Shown here one piece after another: positions 8,946 through 17,454 of a stretch of 64,000 nucleotides of DNA. The notes beneath the pieces were generated by a model that worked only from the letters and a program-made list of their open reading frames with translations, did no database searches and was not told the origin of the DNA. The position numbers and the translations under genes are program-made. This stretch comes from a gamma proteobacterium HdN1 (lineage in GTDB: Bacteria; Pseudomonadota; Gammaproteobacteria; Pseudomonadales; Ketobacteraceae): assembly GCA_000198515.1 (NCBI GenBank), contig FP929140.1, forward strand, positions 62,001-126,000, read 5' to 3'. The stretch's first letter is position 1, and each line of letters opens with the position of its first letter.

Positions 8946-10003
8946 CACGGTGCCTCCACCAATCTGTTTTGCCAGAGCGGTGTGCGAGAAGGCCAAGGCT
9001 TTTGAAACGCTGCGGGAATTGGCCCCGCCCAGCCGGGATAGCGCGTTAAGGTTTGGGTTGTGATGGGGAAGCTGGGAATCAGAATTTGAGGACTTACTTT
9101 CTTACCTAGTAGCACTTGGTAAGTGGTTCGCATGGCGGTTGCGCCCAGTGGGCCACAAAATTGGGCGCTGTCGATGCGTGTAAGCCGCTTGGCTTTTATA
9201 TTCGCAACGGATGCAGGGTCGCCATCCACGGTGGCGACTACAATCTCGGTGCGGCCCGCAGCGGCAAGGATGTCTACCACGCTTAAGCCGCCGCCGTCGT
9301 TTACTGTAAAGATTGCATCAATACTCCCCTTATCAGGAAATTGCTTCAGAATTGCGTGAGCAGCGCGAGCACCCTCCTCAGGTTGCACTGCCTGGAAGCT
9401 GGCAAGGATTCTGTACGCTTGGCCACGCTCCTGAAGCGCATCTAAAAAGCCATTAAGCCTTTCTACCGTTGAGGATACAGAGGGATATTCCACTAGCACG
9501 AGTTGCATAGGTTTTTCATCAGGGAAAAGCGATGCCAAATACTCTCCACCCAGCCGCCCTGCTTGATCGTTATTCGAGGTAATAAAGGAAGCTAGCGTAC
9601 CCTCAGAAATGTATTGGTCATACGCAATCACCGGAATGCCGGCGCGGTTTGCCGCAATCAATGGCCCTGCGAGTGCCGCGTTATCTGTAGGCTGCACGAT
9701 GATGGCATCGGGCTTGGTTGCAACAAGCTGAACCATTTGCTGAATCTGGTTCTCAATCCCTTGGGGGCCATCGCCTGCAATTTTGCTGGTGAGAACAATG
9801 GGCCTTTTGCCAGTCGATTTTGCTTCTCGGTTGATTTTTTCTGCCTCTTCTTCCAAGCCTTTGCGCATGGCGATTTGCCCAGCAATGGTGTTGGACCAAT
9901 ACAGCACGCCAATACTCCACGGTGTTTTTGCTTGAGCATCTGTTTGTGCATAAGCATTTAGACTTAGAAGGGCAAGCAAAAGTAGAGGGGTAAAAAATCT
10001 CAT
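8945..10003 (-). CDS. Periplasmic sugar-type binding protein (type I SBP)
   Basis: The 352-residue protein has a signal peptide (MRFFTPLLLLALLSLNAYA). Its two-lobed periplasmic-binding fold resembles ribose/TorT-like proteins (Peripla_BP_4). Landmarks are QIQQMVQLVATKPDAIIVQP, GIPVIAYDQYI, SNNDQAGRLGGEYLA, DAIFTVNDGGGLSVV and VVATVDGDP. No permease or ATPase gene accompanies it. It lies 7 bp after the receiver-phosphodiesterase gene and overlaps the sensor kinase by one base. By analogy with TorT/TorS and LuxP/LuxQ, it most likely acts as a co-sensor for the kinase rather than in transport. The ligand is unknown. Confidence 0.88.
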   Translation of the reverse strand: MRFFTPLLLLALLSLNAYAQTDAQAKTPWSIGVLYWSNTIAGQIAMRKGLEEEAEKINREAKSTGKRPIVLTSKIAGDGPQGIENQIQQMVQLVATKPDAIIVQPTDNAALAGPLIAANRAGIPVIAYDQYISEGTLASFITSNNDQAGRLGGEYLASLFPDEKPMQLVLVEYPSVSSTVERLNGFLDALQERGQAYRILASFQAVQPEEGARAAHAILKQFPDKGSIDAIFTVNDGGGLSVVDILAAAGRTEIVVATVDGDPASVANIKAKRLTRIDSAQFCGPLGATAMRTTYQVLLGKKVSPQILIPSFPITTQTLTRYPGWAGPIPAAFQKPWPSRTPLWQNRLVEAP

Positions 10004-10010
10004 GGCGGGG

Positions 10011-12197
10011 TCAGCGAAAGTTGGCTAACCAAAGTGCGAATTCTGCTTCGGGTAGGGGTTTTGAGAAAAAATAGCCTTGGCCGTCATCGCAACCTTCTTT
10101 TACTAACAGATCAAGCTGCGCCTGAGTTTCGATGCCTTCGGCAATCGTGTTCAGATTCAAGTGGCCGGCCATTGCAAGAATAGTGCGTACCATATTGAAA
10201 TCGTCCGAGGCATCGCCACTGACAAAGCTCCGGTCAATTTTGAGTCGATCAAGATGCATGTGTTGCAATACGTTAAGGGAGGAATAGCCGGTGCCAAAAT
10301 CGTCCATGGATAGGTGAATGTTGGCAGTGCGCAGCATTTCGATGCGCGCTTGCAAAAGCTCTAGGTTTTCAATGGCAATCGACTCCGTCAGCTCGATTTC
10401 GACGTGGTGTCCTGGAACGCCAGCCTCATCGAGTGCGGCGAGCATCTTGGCAACGAAATTTGGTTCAGAGAATTGAACATGGGATACGTTAATCGCTACT
10501 TTGAAATCATCGGCAAATTTGCCTTCTAGACGTTTTCGCCACCGTAATGCGGTTTTCGTCACCCAATCGCCAATTGGAACCATCAGCCCAGAGCGCTCAG
10601 CGATGGGTATGAACGTATCGGGTGAAATGAATTTCCCATTTGTCGCCTTCCACCGCAATAAACATTCTGCGCCGATAACTGCGCGATCTTTGAGCCGTAC
10701 AAATGGTTGATAATACAGTTCGAGCGTGTGCGCAGAGACGGCATTACGCAGATCGTTAAGCATCTTAATTCGATCGCGTGCCGCTGCGCTTTGAGCTTCT
10801 TTGAAGTAAATTGCCTTTCCTCGTGCGTGGCGTTTTGCCTGCTTTAGCGCAGCGCCGGCATTTTTCAGGAGTTCAACGCCCAAAGCGTCACTTCCTGTCA
10901 GTAGTACTAGGCCAGAAGTTGCAGACAGCCGCAGCGCTTCCTGCCCAAAAATTAAAAAGGGTTCGGCGAAAATCTTTGCGATACTTTTTGGGTGCACTTG
11001 TGTGGCAGATCCGTAAAGTGCAAACAAATCACTGCTCAACCGCGCAACGAATGTGGCTTCGCTAAAACTTGTGCGCAAACGTGCAGCAACCGCTTTTAAT
11101 ACTTCATCGCCAAAGCGATCGTCCAGAATGCTATTGATGTCGGAAAAGCTGTCGATGTCTAAAAGTGCAAGGCACTGGCCTTGAACCGGGTCGTTTTCTA
11201 GGGCCGAAATCAGCGCATTGCGGTTTGGTAAGCCTACAAGGCTGTCGTTATAAGCGAGTTCGCTGATGGTTAAGTAGAGTTGGAGGTTTTCAAAGGCGCC
11301 CGAAATATTGCTACAGAATACTTCAAGCAATCGTCTTTCAAGAAGTTCGAGCGGCTGTGCCGTTTGTACGTAGGCTGCGAGTGCCTGATCGTCTGCGCCG
11401 CGAAAATACAAGCAGGCGCCTTGCTCGTAGAGGTGTTGACGCGAGGTGAGGCTTTTTTCCAAAAGCGCTTTGACCGATGCATCCGGGAGATTTTCCAGCG
11501 GCAGGCCGATCCACTTGCTGTACTTGCCGGCGGCGGCCAGCACATAAGGGCTGTGCTCGGGTTCGTGCATGGCGGCACATACGAGGCATTCGGCGTCTAC
11601 TTTTAGTAAGGCGCAAATCTGTGTTGCAATCCCTGTGGCAAATTTTTGGAGTCCAATGGGCTTACTCAGTTCTCCGGCGGCCGCAAGAATCTGCTCCAAA
11701 CCTTGGCGGTTGGCTTCGAGCTGATGGATTTGTTCAAATGAGCGGATGGCAATGGTTAGGCTGGTAAAGAGGCGTGCTTGGGTGAGCTCGGTCTTGGTGC
11801 GATAATCGTTGATGTCATACTCAGCAATCGTGCTCAACTCCGGTGCATAGCCTGGCTGCCCAGTCCGCAGAATCAGGCGTAAAGCCTGATTGTTGAGCGT
11901 TTCGCGAATGTAGCGCACTAGTTCAAGGCCAGCGCGGTCGGTTTCCATTACTACGTCAATAATTGCGACTGCAAAATTGCCGTAATCCGCCAACATTGCG
12001 CGCGCTTCTGCAGCGCTGTATGCGTGACTGAAGCGGAGGGGGCGCCCTTCGATGGTGAGGTTCTTTAGAGCAAGCTTGGTGGCGGTGTGAACGTCGGGCT
12101 CATCATCGACCAGCAGAATCTGCCAGCATGGAGCGAGGTTGTGCGCAGGCTGCTCTTGTTCCTCAACAAAATGCAGCATATCGCCGTCATTTTCCAT
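10011..12197 (-). CDS. Response regulator with DUF3369, degenerate GGDEF and EAL
   Basis: The 728-residue protein has a receiver domain (about 25-150: ILLVDDEPDVHTA, phospho-Asp in AIIDVVMETD), a DUF3369-type sensor domain (about 165-310), GGDEF (about 320-480) and EAL (about 490-725). The GGDEF signature is degenerate (RLSSDLFALY), so cyclase activity is unlikely. The EAL core is complete: GAECLLRW, NVSHVQF, IELTESIA, SMDDFGTGYSSL, DRLKIDRSF, AEGIE and GQGYFFSKPL. It is therefore probably a c-di-GMP phosphodiesterase switched by phosphorylation. It lies 21 bp after the upstream phosphodiesterase and 7 bp before the binding-protein gene. The likely kinase is the last gene of the operon. Confidence 0.9.
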   Translation of the reverse strand: MENDGDMLHFVEEQEQPAHNLAPCWQILLVDDEPDVHTATKLALKNLTIEGRPLRFSHAYSAAEARAMLADYGNFAVAIIDVVMETDRAGLELVRYIRETLNNQALRLILRTGQPGYAPELSTIAEYDINDYRTKTELTQARLFTSLTIAIRSFEQIHQLEANRQGLEQILAAAGELSKPIGLQKFATGIATQICALLKVDAECLVCAAMHEPEHSPYVLAAAGKYSKWIGLPLENLPDASVKALLEKSLTSRQHLYEQGACLYFRGADDQALAAYVQTAQPLELLERRLLEVFCSNISGAFENLQLYLTISELAYNDSLVGLPNRNALISALENDPVQGQCLALLDIDSFSDINSILDDRFGDEVLKAVAARLRTSFSEATFVARLSSDLFALYGSATQVHPKSIAKIFAEPFLIFGQEALRLSATSGLVLLTGSDALGVELLKNAGAALKQAKRHARGKAIYFKEAQSAAARDRIKMLNDLRNAVSAHTLELYYQPFVRLKDRAVIGAECLLRWKATNGKFISPDTFIPIAERSGLMVPIGDWVTKTALRWRKRLEGKFADDFKVAINVSHVQFSEPNFVAKMLAALDEAGVPGHHVEIELTESIAIENLELLQARIEMLRTANIHLSMDDFGTGYSSLNVLQHMHLDRLKIDRSFVSGDASDDFNMVRTILAMAGHLNLNTIAEGIETQAQLDLLVKEGCDDGQGYFFSKPLPEAEFALWLANFR

Positions 12198-12218
12198 GGA
12201 TGTATCCCTTCTTGTGTA

Positions 12219-14345
12219 TCAATTGAGTTTAGGTGCCCCCTGTGGGTTTTGCAAAGCGGTTCGGCCGCGCAGGTAGTCTTCAAGCGGTCGAATGGAAAGT
12301 GGCTTGCTGTAGAAATAGCCCTGTATCAGCTCGCAGTCCATCTGGCGCAATAATTCAAGTTGTGCCTCTTCTTCGACACCCTCCGCCACGACGGTAAGCC
12401 CCATGCGTTTGGCTAGCATGATCAACCCGGCGCATAGGTCGGCTTCGCGCGCGTCCTTTGCAATGTTGGTGATGAATGCTTTGTCCAGCTTAAGGCAATC
12501 AACCGGTAGTTGTTTTAGATACGAGAAGGAGGAAAAACCAGTGCCAAAGTCATCAATGGCCAAGCTCACGCCTAGGGCACGCAGCTGATGCAGGTAGGCG
12601 ATGGCACGTTCGGGATTGTCCATCATTAAGCTTTCGGTGACTTCCAGCTCTAGGCTTTTGGCCGGCACACCATAACGCTGCAGCTGGTCAGCAATGAAGC
12701 TTACCAACTTGTCGTCGCGCAGTTGGTGGGCGGAGAGATTCACCGCGATTTTCAGCCCATCTAGCGAGGTGCCGCGCCAAGCTGCTAGTTGGCGGCAGGC
12801 TGTGGTGATCGCCCAACCGCCCAGCGCGTTGATCAGGCCCAGCTGTTCGGCCAAGGGGATGAACTGTAGCGGTGAGACCATGCCCTCTGGGCGCGGCCAG
12901 CGTAGTAAGGCTTCAACTCCTACTGCTTGGCCACTGAGGAGCTGTATCTTGGGTTGGTAATGGAGTTCGAAAGCCTGATCCGGTTCGACTATGGCGGCGC
13001 GCAGGGCGTGTTCCAAATGGGCACGCTCCTGAACCCGTTGCCCCAATTCAGGCGAATAAAAGCAGACTTGATTGCGCCCCAGTGCCTTCGCTTGGTACAG
13101 GGCGGCTTCTGCGTGGCTCAAAAGCTGCTGTTGTGCCTGACTGTCGAGGGGGTAGAGGCTCACTCCGATGCTGGCGGTGAGGTGAAAGAGTTGTTCGCCA
13201 ATTTGGAGCGGCAGTGCCAGAGTTTGAGTCAGGCATGACGCCATTTGCGCCACTTGTGCGCCAGAGTCGGCGTTGGGGATTTCCAGCAGCAGCGCATAGC
13301 GGTTGGCGCCGAAGCGGGCGATGGTGTTGCGTAGCTGCTGGGCGGCTGGGCACTGTTCCAGCCGAAGTGCGACTTGGCGTAGCAGAGTGTCGCCGGTAGC
13401 TTGGCCATGAGCGCTGTTAATGTATTTGAAATCGTCGAGGTCTAGGAGGATGACTGCCCAAGTAGTGTCTTCCGCCGTTAGGGCTTGCTGTAAGCGGCTC
13501 TCGAATAGAGACCGATTGGCGAGGCCGGTCAATTCGTCTGTCGTCTGCTGGCGGTGCAGGCGTTCTTGTAGCTCCAGCAATTCACTGATGTCCGTGGCCA
13601 CGCCGACGAGGGTAGGTGGCTGGCCAGGGTTGAGCAGGGGAAGTTTGGAAGACCAGAAATGGCGCAAGACTCCGTCGGCACCGCGGATTGCTTCTTGGCA
13701 GGCGCGCGGCTGGCCACTTTGGAGGATCTCTTGGTCGGTTGCCATTAGTGCGCGGGCGATTTCCTCTGGCAGGAGTTCGAGATCGGTGTGGCCTAGAATT
13801 TCGGCTTCTGTGCGCCCGTAGAGCCTGACGACGGGGCGATTCGCATACAGAAAGCGGCCGTTTGCATCTTTCTGGAATATGTGGGCATCAATGTGGTTGA
13901 GGAAGAGATCAAGGAGCCGATTCTGCTCTAGCGCCGCGCTATGCGGCGCTCGATTGCTGGCATCAATGCTTACACCAATGAGCCCCACCACTTGCCCCAG
14001 CGTGTCGCGCCAAGGTAGTTTGAGGCTCAAAAAACTTCGGAATTCCTGCTGCTGTTTGTGCCAGCATTTTTCCTCGCCCACCCACGCTAGGCCGTCGATT
14101 AGCACTTGGCGATCGTGCTCGGTCACGCCTGGGGCGCGGTCGAGATCAAAATAGTCTTCGTCACGGCGACCGATAATGGCGGTGAGTGGCTGCTGGAGCA
14201 GATCGCACATTGTTTGGTTTGCGGCTACATAACGGCCCAGCGGGTCTTTGATATACACGCAGGCCGGCAGGCGGTCGAGCTGCTCAGGTAGCTGGCGGAA
14301 GCTCAAAGGTGTGGTCGCTTGAATTGTATCGTGGCCATTATGCAT
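12219..14345 (-). CDS. PAS-PAS-GGDEF(degenerate)-EAL phosphodiesterase
   Basis: The 708-residue cytoplasmic protein has PAS (about 25-130), a second PAS (about 150-265, FQKDANGRFLYANRP), GGDEF (about 275-435) and EAL (about 445-700). The cyclase motif is replaced (RFGANRYALL). The EAL catalytic set is complete (VGVEALLRW, NLSAHQL, LEVTESLM, AIDDFGTGFSSF, DCLKLDKAF, VVAEGVEEE, QGYFYSKPL). ATG 14345 is preferred because the longer frame would overlap the preceding gene deeply; it leaves a 19-bp gap. No clear ribosome site is visible, so coupling to the upstream gene is likely. It probably hydrolyses c-di-GMP made by the neighbouring cyclase. Confidence 0.88.
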   Translation of the reverse strand: MHNGHDTIQATTPLSFRQLPEQLDRLPACVYIKDPLGRYVAANQTMCDLLQQPLTAIIGRRDEDYFDLDRAPGVTEHDRQVLIDGLAWVGEEKCWHKQQQEFRSFLSLKLPWRDTLGQVVGLIGVSIDASNRAPHSAALEQNRLLDLFLNHIDAHIFQKDANGRFLYANRPVVRLYGRTEAEILGHTDLELLPEEIARALMATDQEILQSGQPRACQEAIRGADGVLRHFWSSKLPLLNPGQPPTLVGVATDISELLELQERLHRQQTTDELTGLANRSLFESRLQQALTAEDTTWAVILLDLDDFKYINSAHGQATGDTLLRQVALRLEQCPAAQQLRNTIARFGANRYALLLEIPNADSGAQVAQMASCLTQTLALPLQIGEQLFHLTASIGVSLYPLDSQAQQQLLSHAEAALYQAKALGRNQVCFYSPELGQRVQERAHLEHALRAAIVEPDQAFELHYQPKIQLLSGQAVGVEALLRWPRPEGMVSPLQFIPLAEQLGLINALGGWAITTACRQLAAWRGTSLDGLKIAVNLSAHQLRDDKLVSFIADQLQRYGVPAKSLELEVTESLMMDNPERAIAYLHQLRALGVSLAIDDFGTGFSSFSYLKQLPVDCLKLDKAFITNIAKDAREADLCAGLIMLAKRMGLTVVAEGVEEEAQLELLRQMDCELIQGYFYSKPLSIRPLEDYLRGRTALQNPQGAPKLN

Positions 14346-14364
14346 GTGGGTTAGGTGAAAAATC

Positions 14365-15993
14365 CTAGTGGTGCCGTTGCTCGCTGACTGCTTCAGGGGA
14401 GCGGCCGTGGTGCAGCATTTTTCTTCGGTACATGCCGAGATCTGCATAGTGCAGAAGATCGCGCGCGGTATCGCCATGATCAGGATAGAGGGCAATCCCA
14501 AGGCTTGCGCTTACCTGAACTGTGTGGCCGTTGGCTTGAAAGGGTTTGCGTATTTCTGTTGATATCTTTTCCGCAATTTCTTCGGCCATTTCCTGGTCGA
14601 CGATATCTTCCAGCAAGATTACGAATTCATCCCCGCCAAGGCGAGTGACGGTATCGGTGCCGCGTACATGTTCCGTTATTCGCGTGGCAACGGCTTGCAA
14701 TAGCTGATCGCCGGTATCGTGCCCGAAATTGTCGTTTACGGGTTTGAAATTGTCTAGATCTAGGTAGATCACCGCAAATTTATTGTGCTGACGATGGGCG
14801 CGTTTGAAAATTTGCTCCATGCGATCGTTGAATAAAATCCGATTCGGCAAGCCTGTGAGTGCGTCATGATGGGCGATGTGGCGCAGTTGCGCTTCTTGCG
14901 CCTTACGGCGGCTGATATCGGAGACAATCGCGACATAGTGGCTGACGTTATCGGCCCCATAGACACTGTTGATGCTAAATTGCAGGGGTACTAAGCTCCC
15001 ATCTTGGCGGCGTTCGACGACATCGGTTTGCCAATGGCCGGTGTTCTGTAAGGCGATTTCCATTTCCTGCAAGGGCAGTTCAGAGGCGAATACGGACTGC
15101 AGGATTTTTGCTGAGTGGCTGGTAAGTTCGGCTTCTGTATATCCGGTGATCCGGCATAGCGCGGTATTGGCGGAGAGAATTTTTAGGTTTTGGTCCATGA
15201 TTAGCACGCCATCGTTGCTCGCCGCGAACACGGTAGCCGCAAGGCGCATTTGCTGTTCGGAGCGGGCAATGCTGAGAATGATCTGACGGCTAATGAGCAG
15301 GCTGATGGCCATGACCATCAGCAGAATACCAATGCTGGCATACCAAGTGACGTTTCGTACAAAACGGGCGCCATCTGCCATGAGCTTTGAGAACTGGTAC
15401 TCTAGGGTTCGCAGCTCCTCATCTAGCTCCCGTAAGTGTGCACGATGAGCGACGATTACGGATTCTGGTGCACCGTTTTCAATGGCCTTGCGGATTGCGC
15501 TGCCAGTCTGCACGAGCTCTTCAACTCTCGTATCGGCATGCGCCCAGATCGTTGCGGATTCATGAATGTGCGCTTCATTCTGAAAGGTAATCAAAAACTG
15601 CACCATGGTAGGAGTGTCTTTGGGGTCGTTCAGTCCACGCTCAAGGCCGGCTCTTGCCAGCGCGCGGTCTGGCGGTGATGCCAGCATGGCAAGTCGACCC
15701 TGTCGGTCGCCCAGAATCACGTCGTACGCGTCAATCGCCGCTTGGTAATTCTTTGGATCGTGGGTGTAGGAATAGTGAGTGAAGTGCAACACCATGTCCT
15801 TTTGTGCCTTAGCCCACAGCCCCTCGCCGCGAACATAGGCACGAGCGCCGTCAAGGACGTTGCCCTGCAAGTAGAGCATTCCTAACAATAAGAGGTTGAT
15901 CATGATGAACAAGACCATGATCAGTATGACTTTTCCTACGGAAGACTTACTGTTTCCAAGCTTTTCTAAACGACCGGTCATCGGGCGAGCCAT
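14365..15993 (-). CDS. Membrane diguanylate cyclase (PAS-GGDEF)
   Basis: The 542-residue protein has TM1 (about 20-45), a helical periplasmic sensor (about 46-210), TM2 (about 215-240), PAS (about 255-370, DQNLKILSANTALCR) and GGDEF (about 375-535). The active site is intact (VTRLGGDEFVILLED). The product-inhibition I-site RxxD (RGTD) lies five residues before GGDEF. It should therefore make c-di-GMP from two GTP with feedback control. It is the first gene of the five-gene operon; the start ATG at 15993 has only a weak ribosome site. It is the only gene of the five with an intact cyclase motif. Confidence 0.92.
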   Translation of the reverse strand: MARPMTGRLEKLGNSKSSVGKVILIMVLFIMINLLLLGMLYLQGNVLDGARAYVRGEGLWAKAQKDMVLHFTHYSYTHDPKNYQAAIDAYDVILGDRQGRLAMLASPPDRALARAGLERGLNDPKDTPTMVQFLITFQNEAHIHESATIWAHADTRVEELVQTGSAIRKAIENGAPESVIVAHRAHLRELDEELRTLEYQFSKLMADGARFVRNVTWYASIGILLMVMAISLLISRQIILSIARSEQQMRLAATVFAASNDGVLIMDQNLKILSANTALCRITGYTEAELTSHSAKILQSVFASELPLQEMEIALQNTGHWQTDVVERRQDGSLVPLQFSINSVYGADNVSHYVAIVSDISRRKAQEAQLRHIAHHDALTGLPNRILFNDRMEQIFKRAHRQHNKFAVIYLDLDNFKPVNDNFGHDTGDQLLQAVATRITEHVRGTDTVTRLGGDEFVILLEDIVDQEMAEEIAEKISTEIRKPFQANGHTVQVSASLGIALYPDHGDTARDLLHYADLGMYRRKMLHHGRSPEAVSEQRHH

Positions 15994-16068
15994 CTGGATT
16001 CGATGATTACGAATTCAGTGTAGCCGAGATCAGCTTGGATGCGGTGCAGAGATGCTGCAGACGGCCTT

Positions 16069-17013
16069 CTATTCGTGAACGAAGAGAATTTCCACGTCTT
16101 GTGTGGGCACAAAGTTGGTTTCAACGGCTTGGAACTGGGTTGGGTTGATCTTCTTGATTTTTCCGTCCCAGCACAGAGAGATAAGCTCGTTCGGGTCGCG
16201 CTCGATGGTGAGCGTAAAGTTCTGAATGGGTTTCGCCCAGTTTGCGCCGGTTTTTAAGATATAGCCTAAGTTTTCGATTTGCAGCTGTTCGTTGCGCGTT
16301 TTCTTTACGGCTGCGATAAAGCTGCGATCGGTGCAATATCGGCGACGGTGCCAGTCTTCGTCAGGAACCCCAATATCACCACCCAGTAGCGGCTGATATT
16401 CGTGCTGTATGCGTGTTAGGGAGTTGGCTTTGAAGGTTTGATCCCAGCGATAGATGATTTGCGACTCCCAAAGCACTTCTTCTGGATCCGTTGACTCGTT
16501 AATCAACTGTTGAGCGATTGGATTTTTGCAATCCCTAAGCGTTTGCTTGTTGATCTTACGTGTATCTACGTCAATCCACGGGCCTTGCAGGTCTTTGTCG
16601 CTAAATCCGCAACTTTTTAACGCGTCTGTGATATCCATCGCCGGAGCACCATCCCCTTGAGACTCCTTGAATGCGCGCACGTGCACTTTGGGAATGATCC
16701 GTTCTCCATTTGCATAAATTTTGAAGCTTTTGATCAGGTTGGGTGTGTAGGGGAAGTCCATGAGCGAATAGTTTGGCACGCGAGGCAAAGGAAACAGGAT
16801 CGTTTCAGTAATTTCTCCGGAAGTCAGGTTTTTGAATTGGTAATCCACTTTGATCACCTTTTTGCTGATGTACAGATCTTCGCTGTACATCTGAATGCTT
16901 TTGCTTTTCAGATATTGTACGCCGCCCGTGTTCACGGAGCCCGTGGAGCTGTTCGCCCACGACGGAAGTGGTAATGCCAGAAGCAGAAAAATACAGAGCG
17001 GACGAACTCTCAT
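16069..17013 (-). CDS. DUF4424 family secreted protein
   Basis: The 314-residue protein has a signal peptide (MRVRPLCIFLLLALPLPSWA). The mature part begins with the family landmarks GGVQYLKSKSIQMYSEDLYI and VIKVDYQFKNLTSGEITET, followed by ILFPLPRV, typical of DUF4424. The family has no established function; the fold looks like extracellular beta-sandwich domains. Cysteines near residues 133, 159, 225 and 282 may form disulfides. An 18-bp tandem duplication lies just upstream of the start. Confidence 0.8.
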   Translation of the reverse strand: MRVRPLCIFLLLALPLPSWANSSTGSVNTGGVQYLKSKSIQMYSEDLYISKKVIKVDYQFKNLTSGEITETILFPLPRVPNYSLMDFPYTPNLIKSFKIYANGERIIPKVHVRAFKESQGDGAPAMDITDALKSCGFSDKDLQGPWIDVDTRKINKQTLRDCKNPIAQQLINESTDPEEVLWESQIIYRWDQTFKANSLTRIQHEYQPLLGGDIGVPDEDWHRRRYCTDRSFIAAVKKTRNEQLQIENLGYILKTGANWAKPIQNFTLTIERDPNELISLCWDGKIKKINPTQFQAVETNFVPTQDVEILFVHE

Positions 17014-17028
17014 GAATCAATTCCTTTT

Positions 17029-17064
17029 TATCTATGCCGCGAAGGGTATCTATGCCGCGAAGGG
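17029..17064. repeat. Perfect 18-bp tandem duplication before the DUF4424 gene
   Basis: The unit tatctatgccgcgaaggg occurs twice without mismatch (17029-17046 and 17047-17064). It ends 16 bp upstream of the minus-strand ATG at 17013. Confidence 0.92.
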
Positions 17065-17155
17065 AGCCGAGCTTCGGCGTGATTTTTCATAGAGCCTGCA
17101 TGGGCAAGAATCCTAGAGAAATTCTGCTCTTGAATTTGGCGGCTTTGGGCTTTCC

Positions 17156-17386
17156 TTAGTGACGCGCCCCCGGCACGAATTTCACCACGCCAGTTTCTGC
17201 TTCTTTGCGAAGCGCATCGACCTCATCGTCAGGGTGAACCAGCGGCTCGTCGTTACGCGGGCGTACCGAGCGATAATCGCAGGCAACACAGTAGGCGACA
17301 TCTTCATCGTTCTCTTTGGCAAGATAGATTTTGTCTCGGGCTTGGCATTTTGGGCATACCGCCCCCGCAATGAATCTCCGCATCAT
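17156..17386 (-). CDS. yheV: YheV-type zinc-ribbon protein
   Basis: The 76-residue protein has a four-cysteine ribbon, CPKC (about residue 11) and CVAC (about residue 33), followed by DYRSVRPRNDE. This is typical of the YheV/DUF2387 putative metal-binding family. It lies 68 bp downstream of prlC, the conserved gammaproteobacterial adjacency, and is probably co-transcribed with it. The function is unknown. A second Met follows the first, so the start may be one codon later. Confidence 0.85.
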   Translation of the reverse strand: MMRRFIAGAVCPKCQARDKIYLAKENDEDVAYCVACDYRSVRPRNDEPLVHPDDEVDALRKEAETGVVKFVPGARH

Positions 17387-17454
17387 CTTTTCTCTCCTGT
17401 GTTCAATGCGCGCCTAGCGAGACGCTTGTGTCGTTCAGCGCCTGTCTTTTAGGG

